Origin: an uncultured Bacilli bacterium
GTDB lineage: Bacteria > Bacillota_I > Bacilli_A > RF39 > UBA660
Length of the DNA: 8,981 bases
NCBI GenBank assembly: GCA_934148875.1
Contig: CAKPDJ010000053.1
Coordinates: 1 to 8,981 of the forward strand
Direction: 5' to 3'
The notes beneath the pieces were generated by a model, which ran no database searches, was not told the origin of the DNA, and was given only the letters and a program-made list of their open reading frames with translations. Position 1 is the first letter of the stretch; each line of letters begins with the position of its first letter. A program made the position numbers and the translations under genes. Below, in pieces: positions 1 to 6,648 of this stretch.

Positions 1-111
1 TTATTATGTTTCTCAAATTTATTATAACAAAGGTTTTTCTTTTTTTATGTCTTACCCCAAATTATTTTACACTATCAAAATTTTAAATATGTAGTATATT
101 TTTCTTAAATA

Positions 112-120
112 TGTTACAAT
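112..120 (+). promoter_or_regulatory. Possible extended -10 promoter for the surface-protein gene
   Basis: TG-T-TACAAT forms an extended -10 element one base off the TATAAT consensus. No convincing -35 is present at 16-18 bases upstream. The predicted start near 127 would give a very short leader that begins just ahead of the AGGAGG ribosome binding site at 129-134. The rest of 1-111 is AT-rich with no gene or hairpin that I can support. In sequence this AT-rich such boxes also arise by chance. Confidence 0.3.
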
Positions 121-142
121 ATGCAACTAGGAGGGAAAAATA

Positions 143-1864
143 ATGAAAAAATTTAGAATTATGTTTATCTTGTTAATGACTTTATTTGTTATACCAAGTG
201 TAGTTAATGCAAGTTCGATTGAAAGAACAACAAAGCTTGATTTAATAAATATGGATTTAACAAACGATCAAGGAGATGCATCAGAAGGATGGAAATGGGA
301 TGCAACAAATAGTATTTTAACTTTAACAGGTATTAATTTCAATGTTAATGATGAAAACGCAATAGTTATACCAAGTGACAAAGATTTTACTATTAATTTA
401 GTTGGTGAAAATAAAATTTCATCAAATAAAAAGGCAATTTCACGATTAGGTTCATCAAAAAATACTGGTACTGTTACTATAAGTGGTGATGGAAGTTTAG
501 AACTTACTGTAACTGGTGTTGATCCAGCAGTTGAGTTTGTTAATTTAACTATTGCCTCAGGTAAAGTTAAGGCTGTTGGCGGTTCTATATTGGCATTGGA
601 ACAAATTGCAATAACAGGTGGGGAAGTAACTGTTGATACAGTTAATGCATCACCTAATGCTTATTATGTTGAAGGTCTTTATGCAAATGGTAAGATTTCT
701 ATATCAGCTGGAGAAGTTAATTTAACTGTTAGTAGTGTTGGTATATTTGTACCTGGTATTGGGTCTGAACAACCAATAGTAGGTGTTAATATTACAGGTG
801 GAAAAATAAATATTAGTTCTCCTGTAGCTGCAATATACGCAGGATATAAGGATGATAGTTTTGATATTGCTAAAAATGTAATAATTGATGGTTCATCAAT
901 AGATTTTAAAGATAGTAATTTAGGTATTTATTCTGCTAATGGAACTATTACTATTACCAAAAAAACAAGTATTACAGCTAAAAAAGGCGCAAAAATTTAT
1001 GGATTTAATCCAAATAATGATGTTAGAGAATTACATATTGATAGTGCAGATTATACAGCAGTAGATACTCAACTTGCTAATATTCCAACTGATTTAGCTA
1101 AATACACAGATGATTCTGTAGCAAATTTAAATAATGTTAAATCAGCTATAACAAGAGATAAAAACTTTTTAGAGCAAAGTATTGTTGATGAATATGCAGT
1201 TAATTTAGCGAATGCAATAAGAGATTTAAAGGTAAAAACTTTTAATGTTACAACAACTATTAACAAAAATGGTAGTGTTAGTTTATCAGAACCAACTAAT
1301 GTTGAGTATGGTAGTAGTAGAGAATTAACTATTACAACTGATGCAGGCTATAAAGTTAAATCAGTTAAAATAAATGGAGTAGATAAGGTTTCTGATTTAG
1401 TAGATGGCAAGCTAACTTTATCAAACATCGTATCAAATTTAGAAATTATAATTGAAACTGAACCAGAAAAGTATGAGTTTATATCTGGAAAAGATGCTAC
1501 TTACGAAAGTAAAGAACTAGTATTTAAATTGAATGGATTATATAGTTTATTTGATAAACTATATGTAAATGATATTGAATTATCTTCAGATAATTATACT
1601 GTTATTGAGGGTAGTACTATTATTACTTTAAGTAATGAATATTTAAAAACATTGAATGCTGGTACTTATAAATTAAAAGCAACATACACAAATGGTGCTA
1701 GTGATGAAACTACTTTTACTATTAATTCTATACCAACTGAGAGTGGTTCTAGTGTAGAAAATCCAAGTACAGGTGATAATATTTTATCATATGTATGCTT
1801 GTGTTTTGTTTCTATTATTGGATTAAGTGGTACAGTTTTATATATGAAAAAGAGTTTAAATTAA
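143..1864 (+). CDS. Secreted, sortase-anchored multi-domain surface protein (NPSTG signal)
   Basis: A 573-residue cell-surface protein, probably an adhesin or carbohydrate-binding protein anchored to peptidoglycan. Residues 1-23 are a signal peptide with likely cleavage after VNA. Residues about 46-290 resemble the carbohydrate-binding/beta-helix region of Firmicute surface proteins: an opening GWKWDATNSILTLTG motif, then repeated rungs of the form ITGGEVTV, ISAGEVNL, ITGGKINI. Residues about 307-365 (ANIPTDLAKYTDDSV...) look like a helical FIVAR-type module. Residues about 367-438 match the divergent InlB B-repeat style (GYKVKSVKINGV). Residues about 447-528 resemble an X2-like Ig module (DNYTVIEGSTIITLSNEYL). 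The C-terminus has NPSTG at 540-544, a hydrophobic segment at about 547-567 and a short KKSLN tail, as in NPXTG sortase substrates. AGGAGG lies 8 bases upstream of the ATG. No sortase gene is in the window and no convincing terminator follows. Domain calls rest on sequence patterns; the ligand is unknown. Confidence 0.88.
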   Translation: MKKFRIMFILLMTLFVIPSVVNASSIERTTKLDLINMDLTNDQGDASEGWKWDATNSILTLTGINFNVNDENAIVIPSDKDFTINLVGENKISSNKKAISRLGSSKNTGTVTISGDGSLELTVTGVDPAVEFVNLTIASGKVKAVGGSILALEQIAITGGEVTVDTVNASPNAYYVEGLYANGKISISAGEVNLTVSSVGIFVPGIGSEQPIVGVNITGGKINISSPVAAIYAGYKDDSFDIAKNVIIDGSSIDFKDSNLGIYSANGTITITKKTSITAKKGAKIYGFNPNNDVRELHIDSADYTAVDTQLANIPTDLAKYTDDSVANLNNVKSAITRDKNFLEQSIVDEYAVNLANAIRDLKVKTFNVTTTINKNGSVSLSEPTNVEYGSSRELTITTDAGYKVKSVKINGVDKVSDLVDGKLTLSNIVSNLEIIIETEPEKYEFISGKDATYESKELVFKLNGLYSLFDKLYVNDIELSSDNYTVIEGSTIITLSNEYLKTLNAGTYKLKATYTNGASDETTFTINSIPTESGSSVENPSTGDNILSYVCLCFVSIIGLSGTVLYMKKSLN

Positions 1865-1918
1865 GATCTTGATAGGTATCTAATTTAATTATTATTAAAT
1901 AATAAATTTATAAAATAC

Positions 1919-1947
1919 TTGCTTTTTATATAAATATTTAGTATATT
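1919..1947 (+). promoter_or_regulatory. rpsO promoter (sigma-A type)
   Basis: TTGCTT (1919-1924) and TATATT (1942-1947) are separated by exactly 17 bases. The predicted start, near 1954, falls right at the beginning of the structured rpsO leader, which supports the call. An alternative -10, TATTAT at 1944-1949, would have a 19-base spacer. Confidence 0.6.
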
Positions 1948-1953
1948 ATACGT

Positions 1954-2029
1954 GTACCTTTTCTAGGTTATGGAGAAAATTCCGACCATCACTTGGTAAA
2001 GGCAAATAAATATATGAGGAGGAATTGAA
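1954..2029 (+). promoter_or_regulatory. Candidate S15 autoregulatory leader of rpsO
   Basis: This 5' leader of about 76 bases can fold as a three-way junction. An outer helix pairs CCTTT (1957-1961) with AAAGG (1998-2002). Inside it, GGA (1972-1974) pairs with TCC (1981-1983), and ACCA (1985-1988) pairs with TGGT (1994-1997). Alternatively CCTTTTC (1957-1963) can pair with GAGGAGG (2016-2022) over 7 bp including two G-U pairs, covering the Shine-Dalgarno sequence. The two folds exclude each other. S15 is known in other bacteria, including a Geobacillus relative, to repress its own mRNA by binding leader structures that mimic its 16S three-way-junction site. That this leader does so is inferred; the helices were found by eye and not energy-scored. 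Confidence 0.5.
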
Positions 2030-2299
2030 ATGGCTTTAACTAAAGAAACAAAGCAAGCTTTAATTAAAAAGTATGCAAGAGATGAAAAAGATACAGGATC
2101 TTGTGAAGTACAAATTGCTATCTTAACTGAAGAAATAAAAGAGTTAACTGAGCATTTAAAAGTACATACTCATGATCATCATTCTCGTCGTGGACTTTTA
2201 AAGAAAGTTGGACAAAGAAGAAGTATGCTTAACTATTTAGCTAAGAAAGATGTTCAAAGATATCGTGACATCGTTAGCAAATTAGGATTAAGAAAATAA
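2030..2299 (+). CDS. rpsO: 30S ribosomal protein S15
   Basis: Primary 16S rRNA-binding protein that binds the central-domain three-way junction and helps nucleate assembly of the 30S platform. The 89-residue length is the family norm. It carries the DTGSxEVQIA motif at 21-30 and the H(T)HDHHSRRGLLKKVGQRR core at about 46-64, with the conserved His42, Asp49 and Ser52 that contact rRNA. Position 25 is Cys where Pro is usual (DTGSPEVQ in most S15), probably neutral. AGGAGGA at 2017-2023 precedes the ATG by 6 bases. The gene has its own promoter and a structured leader upstream, and an intrinsic terminator 14 bases after the stop, so it is probably expressed largely as a single-gene transcript. 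Confidence 0.98.
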   Translation: MALTKETKQALIKKYARDEKDTGSCEVQIAILTEEIKELTEHLKVHTHDHHSRRGLLKKVGQRRSMLNYLAKKDVQRYRDIVSKLGLRK

Positions 2300-2313
2300 T
2301 TATAATGAAATCT

Positions 2314-2343
2314 AGGCACTATTTTTTAGTGTCTTTATTTTTT
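2314..2343 (+). terminator. Intrinsic terminator after rpsO
   Basis: AGGCACTA (2314-2321) pairs with TAGTGTCT (2327-2334) as an 8-bp stem with one G-U pair and a 5-base T loop, followed by the T-rich run TTTATTTTTT ending at 2343. It would separate rpsO from the HD-hydrolase and pnp genes except for read-through. Confidence 0.8.
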
Positions 2344-2361
2344 GATTAGAGGATTTAATTT

Positions 2362-2913
2362 ATGGAGTGTGGAAAGAGATATTTTCAAACATATTCAGGT
2401 ATTATAATCTATTTTGATGATATTCTTACAGAAGATAAAATAAAACTTCAAGATATTGCCCATTCTTTATCTTTACTGTGTCGTTTTAATGGTCAATGCA
2501 AACATTTCTATAGTGTTGGGGAACATTCAATAAATTGTTTAAAGATAGCTGATAGTTTGGGTTACGATGATGATTTAAAATTATATACTTTATTACATGA
2601 TGCAAGTGAAGCATATTTAGGGGATGTAGTTACACCCCTAAAGAAACAATTGATAGAATATAAAATGTATGAAAAATCTTTTCAAAATGTTATTTTTAAA
2701 AGATTTGGATTATCTGATGCTAATAAAGAAATAGAGAATAAACTAAAAATTGTTGATAATGCTTGCTTTGAATTGGAATGGGCAAAATTAATGAAACCTG
2801 ATTCTTCTAGCATAACCAGCGATGACTTAGTTTTCTATGAAAGAAATTCTACAGAAGTGGAAAATGATTTTATAACTAGAGCTAAAATGTTAATAAAAAC
2901 TGATAAATTTTGA
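2362..2913 (+). CDS. HD-domain phosphohydrolase (YfdR-like)
   Basis: A 183-residue cytoplasmic HD-superfamily protein, probably a metal-dependent phosphohydrolase acting on nucleotides. The N-terminal FQTYSGIIIYF and LQDIAHSLSLLCRFNGQ stretches match the opening of the family that includes Escherichia coli YfdR and many phage-borne HD proteins, so the start looks right. Likely metal ligands are His55 (in HFYSVGEHS), His79-Asp80 (in LLHDASEAYLGD) and Asp132 (in KIVDNACFE). The conserved Glu83-Ala-Tyr and the DVVTPLK segment after the HD motif are also present. AGAGGA at 2348-2353 is the ribosome binding site. It ends with TGA. It lies just after the rpsO terminator and 70 bases before pnp without a clear promoter of its own, so it may be transcribed by read-through or with pnp. 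Substrate is not determinable from sequence; the HD fold is secure, the nucleotidase role is inferred from relatives. Confidence 0.85.
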   Translation: MECGKRYFQTYSGIIIYFDDILTEDKIKLQDIAHSLSLLCRFNGQCKHFYSVGEHSINCLKIADSLGYDDDLKLYTLLHDASEAYLGDVVTPLKKQLIEYKMYEKSFQNVIFKRFGLSDANKEIENKLKIVDNACFELEWAKLMKPDSSSITSDDLVFYERNSTEVENDFITRAKMLIKTDKF

Positions 2914-2983
2914 GTAAAGATTTATGCTGAATTAGTAACATAATAATTATAAATAATTAAATTAAAAATGAAGGGAGTAATAT

Positions 2984-5158
2984 ATGAAAAAAGTATTTGA
3001 GTTTGATTTTAGAGGAAAAAAAATAGTAGTAGAACATGGTGAAGTAGCAAAACAAGCAGATGGTGCTGTATTAGTTAGATACGGTGATACGGTAATTCTA
3101 TCTACTGCTGTTGTTAGTAAAACAGCTAATGTTTTATCAGATTTTTTTTCATTAATGGTTTTATATAATGAAAAATTATATGCTGTTGGAAAAATTCCAG
3201 GGGGATTTATTAAAAGAGAAGGTCGTCCTACTGAAAAAGGAACACTTGCTGCTCGTATGATTGATAGACCTATGAGACCAATGTTCCCAGAAGACTTTAA
3301 AAATGAAGTACAGATTGTTAATACGGTATTATCAGTTGATCCTGATTATTCACCAGAATTAACTGCTATGTTTGGTTCTAGTTTATCAACTTGTATTAGT
3401 AAAATTCCATTTGATGGACCAATTGCGGGTGTTAAAGTTGGATATGTAGATAATGAATTTATTATTAATCCAACACCAGATGAATTAGAAAAATCAGAAC
3501 TTGATTTAACAGTAGCTGGTACTAAATATGCTATTAATATGGTTGAAGCAGGTGCTAAACAAGTATCTGAAGATTTAATGTTAAAGGCGTTAATGTTTGG
3601 ACATGAAGCAATTAAAGAATTAGTAGCTTTCCAAGAAGAAATTATAGCTGAAATTGGTGATGCTAAGATGGAATATGAAGTTCTAGAATTAACAGACGAA
3701 CTTCGTAGTGAAGTTAGAAACTTAGCTGAAAAAGATTTATCAGACGCTTTGAGAATTAAAGATAAACTAGAAAAATATGCTAGAATTGATGAAATTAAAG
3801 AAAGTGTTGTAGAAAAATATACAAAGGAAAATGAAGACAAATTAAAAGAAAAAGAATTAGTTGAATTAATTACTAAAGTTAAACTTATTTTAGAAGAAAT
3901 CGAATATGAAATCTTTAGACAAATTGTGGTAAAGGAAAAAACAAGAGCAGATGGTAGAAAAATGGATGAAATTAGACCTCTTTCTACTGATATTGATTTA
4001 CTTCCTAGAACTCATGGTTCTGCCTTATTTACGCGTGGACAAACTCAAGCTTTAGCTATTACTACACTAGGAGCATTAGGAGAACATCAAATTTTAGATG
4101 GTCTTGATATGGAAACTGAAAAAAGATTTATGTTACATTATAATTTCCCAGCTTTCTCAGTTGGTGAGACTGGTAGATACGGAGCTCCTGGTAGAAGAGA
4201 AATAGGACATGGTGCTTTAGGAGAGAGAGCTTTACTTCAAGTAATGCCATCAGAAGAAGAATTTCCATATACTGTTCGTGTTGTATCAGAAGTACTTGAA
4301 AGTAATGGCTCTTCTAGTCAAGCAACAATTTGTGCTGGATGTATGAGTTTAATGGCAGCAGGAGTTCCTATTAAAGCACCAGTTGCTGGTATTGCGATGG
4401 GATTAATTACTGCCGGAGATGATTATACTATTTTAACTGATATTCAAGGTATGGAAGATCATCTAGGAGATATGGACTTTAAAGTTGCTGGAACTAAAGA
4501 TGGAATTACTGCACTTCAAATGGATATCAAAATTAAGGGTATTACCGAAAATATCTTAAGAGAAGCATTAGCTCAAGCTAAAAAAGCTAGACTTGAAATA
4601 TTAGATGTTATTACGAAACAAATTGCTGAACCTCGTAAAGAAGTTAGCAAATATGCACCTAAAACTGAAATTTTCTTTATTAAACCTGAAAAGATTAAAG
4701 ATGTTATCGGTAGAGGTGGCGAAATGATTACTAAGATTATATGTGATAGTTCTAATGTTACCGCCGTTACTGATATTAATGCCGTTAAGGTTGATTTAGA
4801 AGATGATGGACGTGTAACTATTTACCATTCTGATAAAGATATCATTGAAAGAACAAAACAAATGATATTAGATGTTGTAAAAGAAGTAGAAGAAGGAAAA
4901 ATTTATCCAGCTAAAGTTGTAAAAGTAGAGGAATTTGGATGCTTTGTTCAAATATGGCCTGGCTGTGAGGGACTTGTTCATATTTCTGAACTTGCTAATG
5001 AAAGAGTAAAGAAATGTGAAGATGTTGTAAAACTTGGTGATGAAATCTTAGTAATGGCTATTGGTTGTGATAAGAAGGGTAGACTTAATTTTTCTAGAAA
5101 AAAGGCTATGTCTCCTGTAAAGGAAATGTCAAAAGAAGTTAAAAAAGAGGATAAATAA
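2984..5158 (+). CDS. pnp: Polyribonucleotide nucleotidyltransferase (PNPase)
   Basis: Phosphorolytic 3'-5' exoribonuclease that degrades mRNA to nucleoside diphosphates and works as a trimer, often within a degradosome. The 724-residue length is normal. Order: RNase PH-like domain 1 (about 5-145, with GGFIKREGRPTEKG and RMIDRPMRP), an all-helical domain (about 190-315), RNase PH-like domain 2 (about 320-545), KH domain (about 560-635, GRGG loop at 577-580 region) and S1 domain (about 637-706). The active-site motif EDHLGDMDFK at 491-500 supplies Asp492, Asp498 and Lys500, equivalent to E. coli Asp486, Asp492 and Lys494. The KH domain has a longer loop (NVTAVTDINAVKVDLEDDG) than the usual GVKIDIEDDG form. 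AAGGGAG at 2971-2977 precedes the ATG. I see no strong promoter in the 70 bases upstream. The end of the gene lies inside its own terminator hairpin. Confidence 0.98.
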   Translation: MKKVFEFDFRGKKIVVEHGEVAKQADGAVLVRYGDTVILSTAVVSKTANVLSDFFSLMVLYNEKLYAVGKIPGGFIKREGRPTEKGTLAARMIDRPMRPMFPEDFKNEVQIVNTVLSVDPDYSPELTAMFGSSLSTCISKIPFDGPIAGVKVGYVDNEFIINPTPDELEKSELDLTVAGTKYAINMVEAGAKQVSEDLMLKALMFGHEAIKELVAFQEEIIAEIGDAKMEYEVLELTDELRSEVRNLAEKDLSDALRIKDKLEKYARIDEIKESVVEKYTKENEDKLKEKELVELITKVKLILEEIEYEIFRQIVVKEKTRADGRKMDEIRPLSTDIDLLPRTHGSALFTRGQTQALAITTLGALGEHQILDGLDMETEKRFMLHYNFPAFSVGETGRYGAPGRREIGHGALGERALLQVMPSEEEFPYTVRVVSEVLESNGSSSQATICAGCMSLMAAGVPIKAPVAGIAMGLITAGDDYTILTDIQGMEDHLGDMDFKVAGTKDGITALQMDIKIKGITENILREALAQAKKARLEILDVITKQIAEPRKEVSKYAPKTEIFFIKPEKIKDVIGRGGEMITKIICDSSNVTAVTDINAVKVDLEDDGRVTIYHSDKDIIERTKQMILDVVKEVEEGKIYPAKVVKVEEFGCFVQIWPGCEGLVHISELANERVKKCEDVVKLGDEILVMAIGCDKKGRLNFSRKKAMSPVKEMSKEVKKEDK

Positions 5159-5171
5159 TCTTCTTTTTTTT
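5141..5171 (+). terminator. Intrinsic terminator overlapping the end of pnp
   Basis: AAAAAAGAGGAT (5141-5152) pairs with the segment starting ATCTTCTTT (5158-5169), giving a stem of about 12 bp with one G-U pair and a 5-base loop (AAATA), running straight into a T tract. The pnp stop codon (5156-5158) is inside the loop and 3' arm, so the last codons of pnp encode the 5' arm. Confidence 0.78.
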
Positions 5172-5181
5172 GTTTAGTTTT

Positions 5182-5189
5182 GGTATACT
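5182..5189 (+). promoter_or_regulatory. Extended -10 promoter of the LemA/TPM unit
   Basis: TG-G-TATACT is an extended -10 element one base off consensus, just downstream of the pnp terminator. No good -35 is seen. Predicted start near 5196 gives a leader of about 15 bases that begins close to the strong ribosome binding site AGGAAGGTGAG (5197-5207). Confidence 0.5.
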
Positions 5190-5210
5190 TAATTGTAGGA
5201 AGGTGAGAAA

Positions 5211-5774
5211 ATGAAAAAATCGACAATGTTTTTACTAGGTGTTGTTGCAATCGTAATTATTCTTATTGCTGGTATTGGTGGCAGTTATAATGGCTTAGTT
5301 ACAAAATCAGAAAAAGTAGATAAAGAATTATCTAATATTGATGTTCAATTAGAAAGAAGAGCAGATTTAATACCTAATTTAGTTAGTACAGTAAAAGGTT
5401 ATACTTCTCATGAGACTGAAATAATTGACAAAATTACTTCAGCAAGAGAGAATTTATTAAAGGCAAATACTGTATCTGAAAAGAGTACTGCTAATAATGA
5501 ACTAACTAATGCTTTGAATGCATTAATGGTAGTAGTTGAAAATTATCCTGATTTAAAAGCAAATCAAAATTTTATTCAACTATCTGATGAACTTGCTGGT
5601 ACTGAAAATAGAATAGCTACTGCAAGACGTGATTATAATGATGCTGTTACTTCATATAATACTGCTATAAAAAAATTTCCAACTAATATTTTAGCTAATA
5701 TGTTTGGGTTTGATAAAAAGGCATATTTTGAAGCTGATCAAAGTAAAACTAATGCTCCAAAAGTAGAGTTCTAA
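5211..5774 (+). CDS. LemA family membrane protein
   Basis: A 187-residue LemA-family protein: one N-terminal membrane segment (about 6-26) followed by a helical bundle. Family hallmarks are VQLERRADLIPNLVSTVKGY at 45-64, YPDLKANQNF at 112-121, ARRDYNDAVTSYN at 138-150 and FPTNILANMFGF at 156-167, and length is typical. The first gene of a two-gene unit: its stop is separated by one base from the start of the TPM-domain gene, which suggests translational coupling. LemA proteins are frequently encoded beside TPM-domain proteins, and the pair is thought to act at the membrane, but its biochemical role is poorly defined. The family assignment is secure; function beyond membrane location is not. 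Confidence 0.95.
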   Translation: MKKSTMFLLGVVAIVIILIAGIGGSYNGLVTKSEKVDKELSNIDVQLERRADLIPNLVSTVKGYTSHETEIIDKITSARENLLKANTVSEKSTANNELTNALNALMVVVENYPDLKANQNFIQLSDELAGTENRIATARRDYNDAVTSYNTAIKKFPTNILANMFGFDKKAYFEADQSKTNAPKVEF

Positions 5775-5775
5775 A

Positions 5776-6525
5776 ATGAAAAAGATTTTATTCTTTTTTC
5801 TTTTTTTAGTTATTTTATTTATTCCTAGGGAACGTGTCTTAGCATTTGATACGGTTTCACCAACAAGTGATTTTTATGTTAATGATTATGCTAATATTTT
5901 AGATAGTGAAACTGAAAAATATATTCAGGAACACAGTGTAGCACTTGCTAATAAGACAACAGCACAAATTGTTGTGGTAACAGTACCAAATTTAGGTGGA
6001 GCAAGTTTGGAAGCATATGCTACTCAACTATTTCGTGATTTCGGAATTGGTGATAAAAAGGAAAATAATGGATTATTATTACTTTTGGCTTTGGAAGAAA
6101 GAAAAATGCGCGTTGAAGTTGGCTATGGTTTAGAAGGAATATTGCCTGATGGTAAAACAGGAAGATTTCAAGATGAATATATGATTCCTTATTTTAAACT
6201 TGATGATTTTGATGGTGGAATGTTGAATGGATATAAAGCCTTTTTTAAAGAGGTAGCTAACTATTATAATTATGATGGTTCTGTTGATGATCCTACTGAA
6301 GAAGTAGATATTACTTGGCTATTTTATTTAATTATGATAGTAATATTTGTTATAATTGTTTATTTTGCTAATCGTAATCAAAAACCAGGTAGACGTAATG
6401 GACGTAGAAATTCTATATTCTTCTATTTTGGAGGTAATGATTCTTCGTCTAGTGGTTCATCATTTGAAGGATTTTCTGGTGGCGGTGGTTCTTCTGGTGG
6501 TGGAGGTAGTTCCCGTAGTTTTTAA
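5776..6525 (+). CDS. TPM-domain membrane protein (YgcG family)
   Basis: A 249-residue protein with a signal peptide (about 1-23), an extracytoplasmic TPM_phosphatase-type domain (about 33-165; opening FYVNDYANILD, central QIVVVTVPNLGG, then NNGLLLLLALEERKMRVEVGYGLEG and GRFQDEYMIPYF), a transmembrane helix at about 180-198, a basic stretch (RRNGRRN) and a Gly/Ser tail ending in GGGGSSRSF. This tail is characteristic of the family. Some TPM domains have been reported to have phosphatase activity and others to act in membrane-protein assembly; nothing here decides between them. It begins one base after the LemA stop, has no strong ribosome binding site of its own, and so is likely translated by coupling. 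Its stop codon lies at the foot of the terminator hairpin. Confidence 0.92.
   Translation: MKKILFFFLFLVILFIPRERVLAFDTVSPTSDFYVNDYANILDSETEKYIQEHSVALANKTTAQIVVVTVPNLGGASLEAYATQLFRDFGIGDKKENNGLLLLLALEERKMRVEVGYGLEGILPDGKTGRFQDEYMIPYFKLDDFDGGMLNGYKAFFKEVANYYNYDGSVDDPTEEVDITWLFYLIMIVIFVIIVYFANRNQKPGRRNGRRNSIFFYFGGNDSSSSGSSFEGFSGGGGSSGGGGSSRSF
6475..6510 (+). repeat. 18-base tandem repeat coding a Gly/Ser tail
   Basis: Two adjacent 18-base units (6475-6492 and 6493-6510), matching at most positions, encode SGGGGS twice in the TPM protein tail. Such a tract could expand or contract by slippage, but Gly/Ser tails of this kind are normal for the family. Confidence 0.5.
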
Positions 6526-6556
6526 AAAAATATTAGTTTATGCTAATATTTTTTTT
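6524..6556 (+). terminator. Intrinsic terminator after the LemA/TPM unit
   Basis: AAAAAAATATTAG (6524-6536) pairs perfectly with CTAATATTTTTTT (6543-6555), a 13-bp stem with a 6-base loop, the 3' arm merging into the T tract. The A run before and T run after mean it could also work for transcripts arriving on the - strand. It overlaps the last two bases of the TPM-gene stop codon. Confidence 0.85.
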
Positions 6557-6575
6557 ATGATTTTTTTGAAAAAAG

Positions 6576-6605
6576 TTGTTTAATAATGATTAAATATTGT
6601 ATACT
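6576..6605 (+). promoter_or_regulatory. Promoter of the 578-residue surface-protein gene
   Basis: TTGTTT (6576-6581) and TATACT (6600-6605) are separated by 18 bases; the -10 is one base off consensus, the -35 keeps the TTG core. It sits just after a terminator and ahead of a gene with a strong GGAGGA site at 6638-6643, the expected position. Predicted start is near 6612. Confidence 0.5.
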
Positions 6606-6648
6606 ATAGATGTAATAATAGAATACTCAGGTTGTATGGAGGACTAAA

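Noticed and set aside
1881..1913. AT-rich inverted repeat after the first gene as a terminator
   Set aside because: The arms match only after shifting, are all A/T, and are not followed directly by a T run.
2301..2306. Perfect TATAAT box directly after the rpsO stop codon, a possible promoter for the HD gene
   Set aside because: No -35 at 16-18 bases upstream (the nearest TTAGCA is 21 bases away), and transcription would start at the foot of the rpsO terminator. TATAAT is expected by chance in sequence this AT-rich.
2910..2953. TTGAGT, TAGTAA and TATAAA strings before pnp as a possible pnp promoter
   Set aside because: None combine into a -35/-10 pair with good spacing and matches; too weak to annotate.
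3346..3840. Long antisense open frame opposite pnp (and similar ones at 1069-1266, 4978-5250, 6935-7421)
   Set aside because: Low-complexity Ser/Leu-rich products with no ribosome binding site; explained by the codon bias of the + strand genes.
6356..6583. Open frame of 75 codons overlapping the TPM gene end and its terminator
   Set aside because: It is in another frame of a well-supported gene, encodes low-complexity hydrophobic sequence and crosses a strong terminator.
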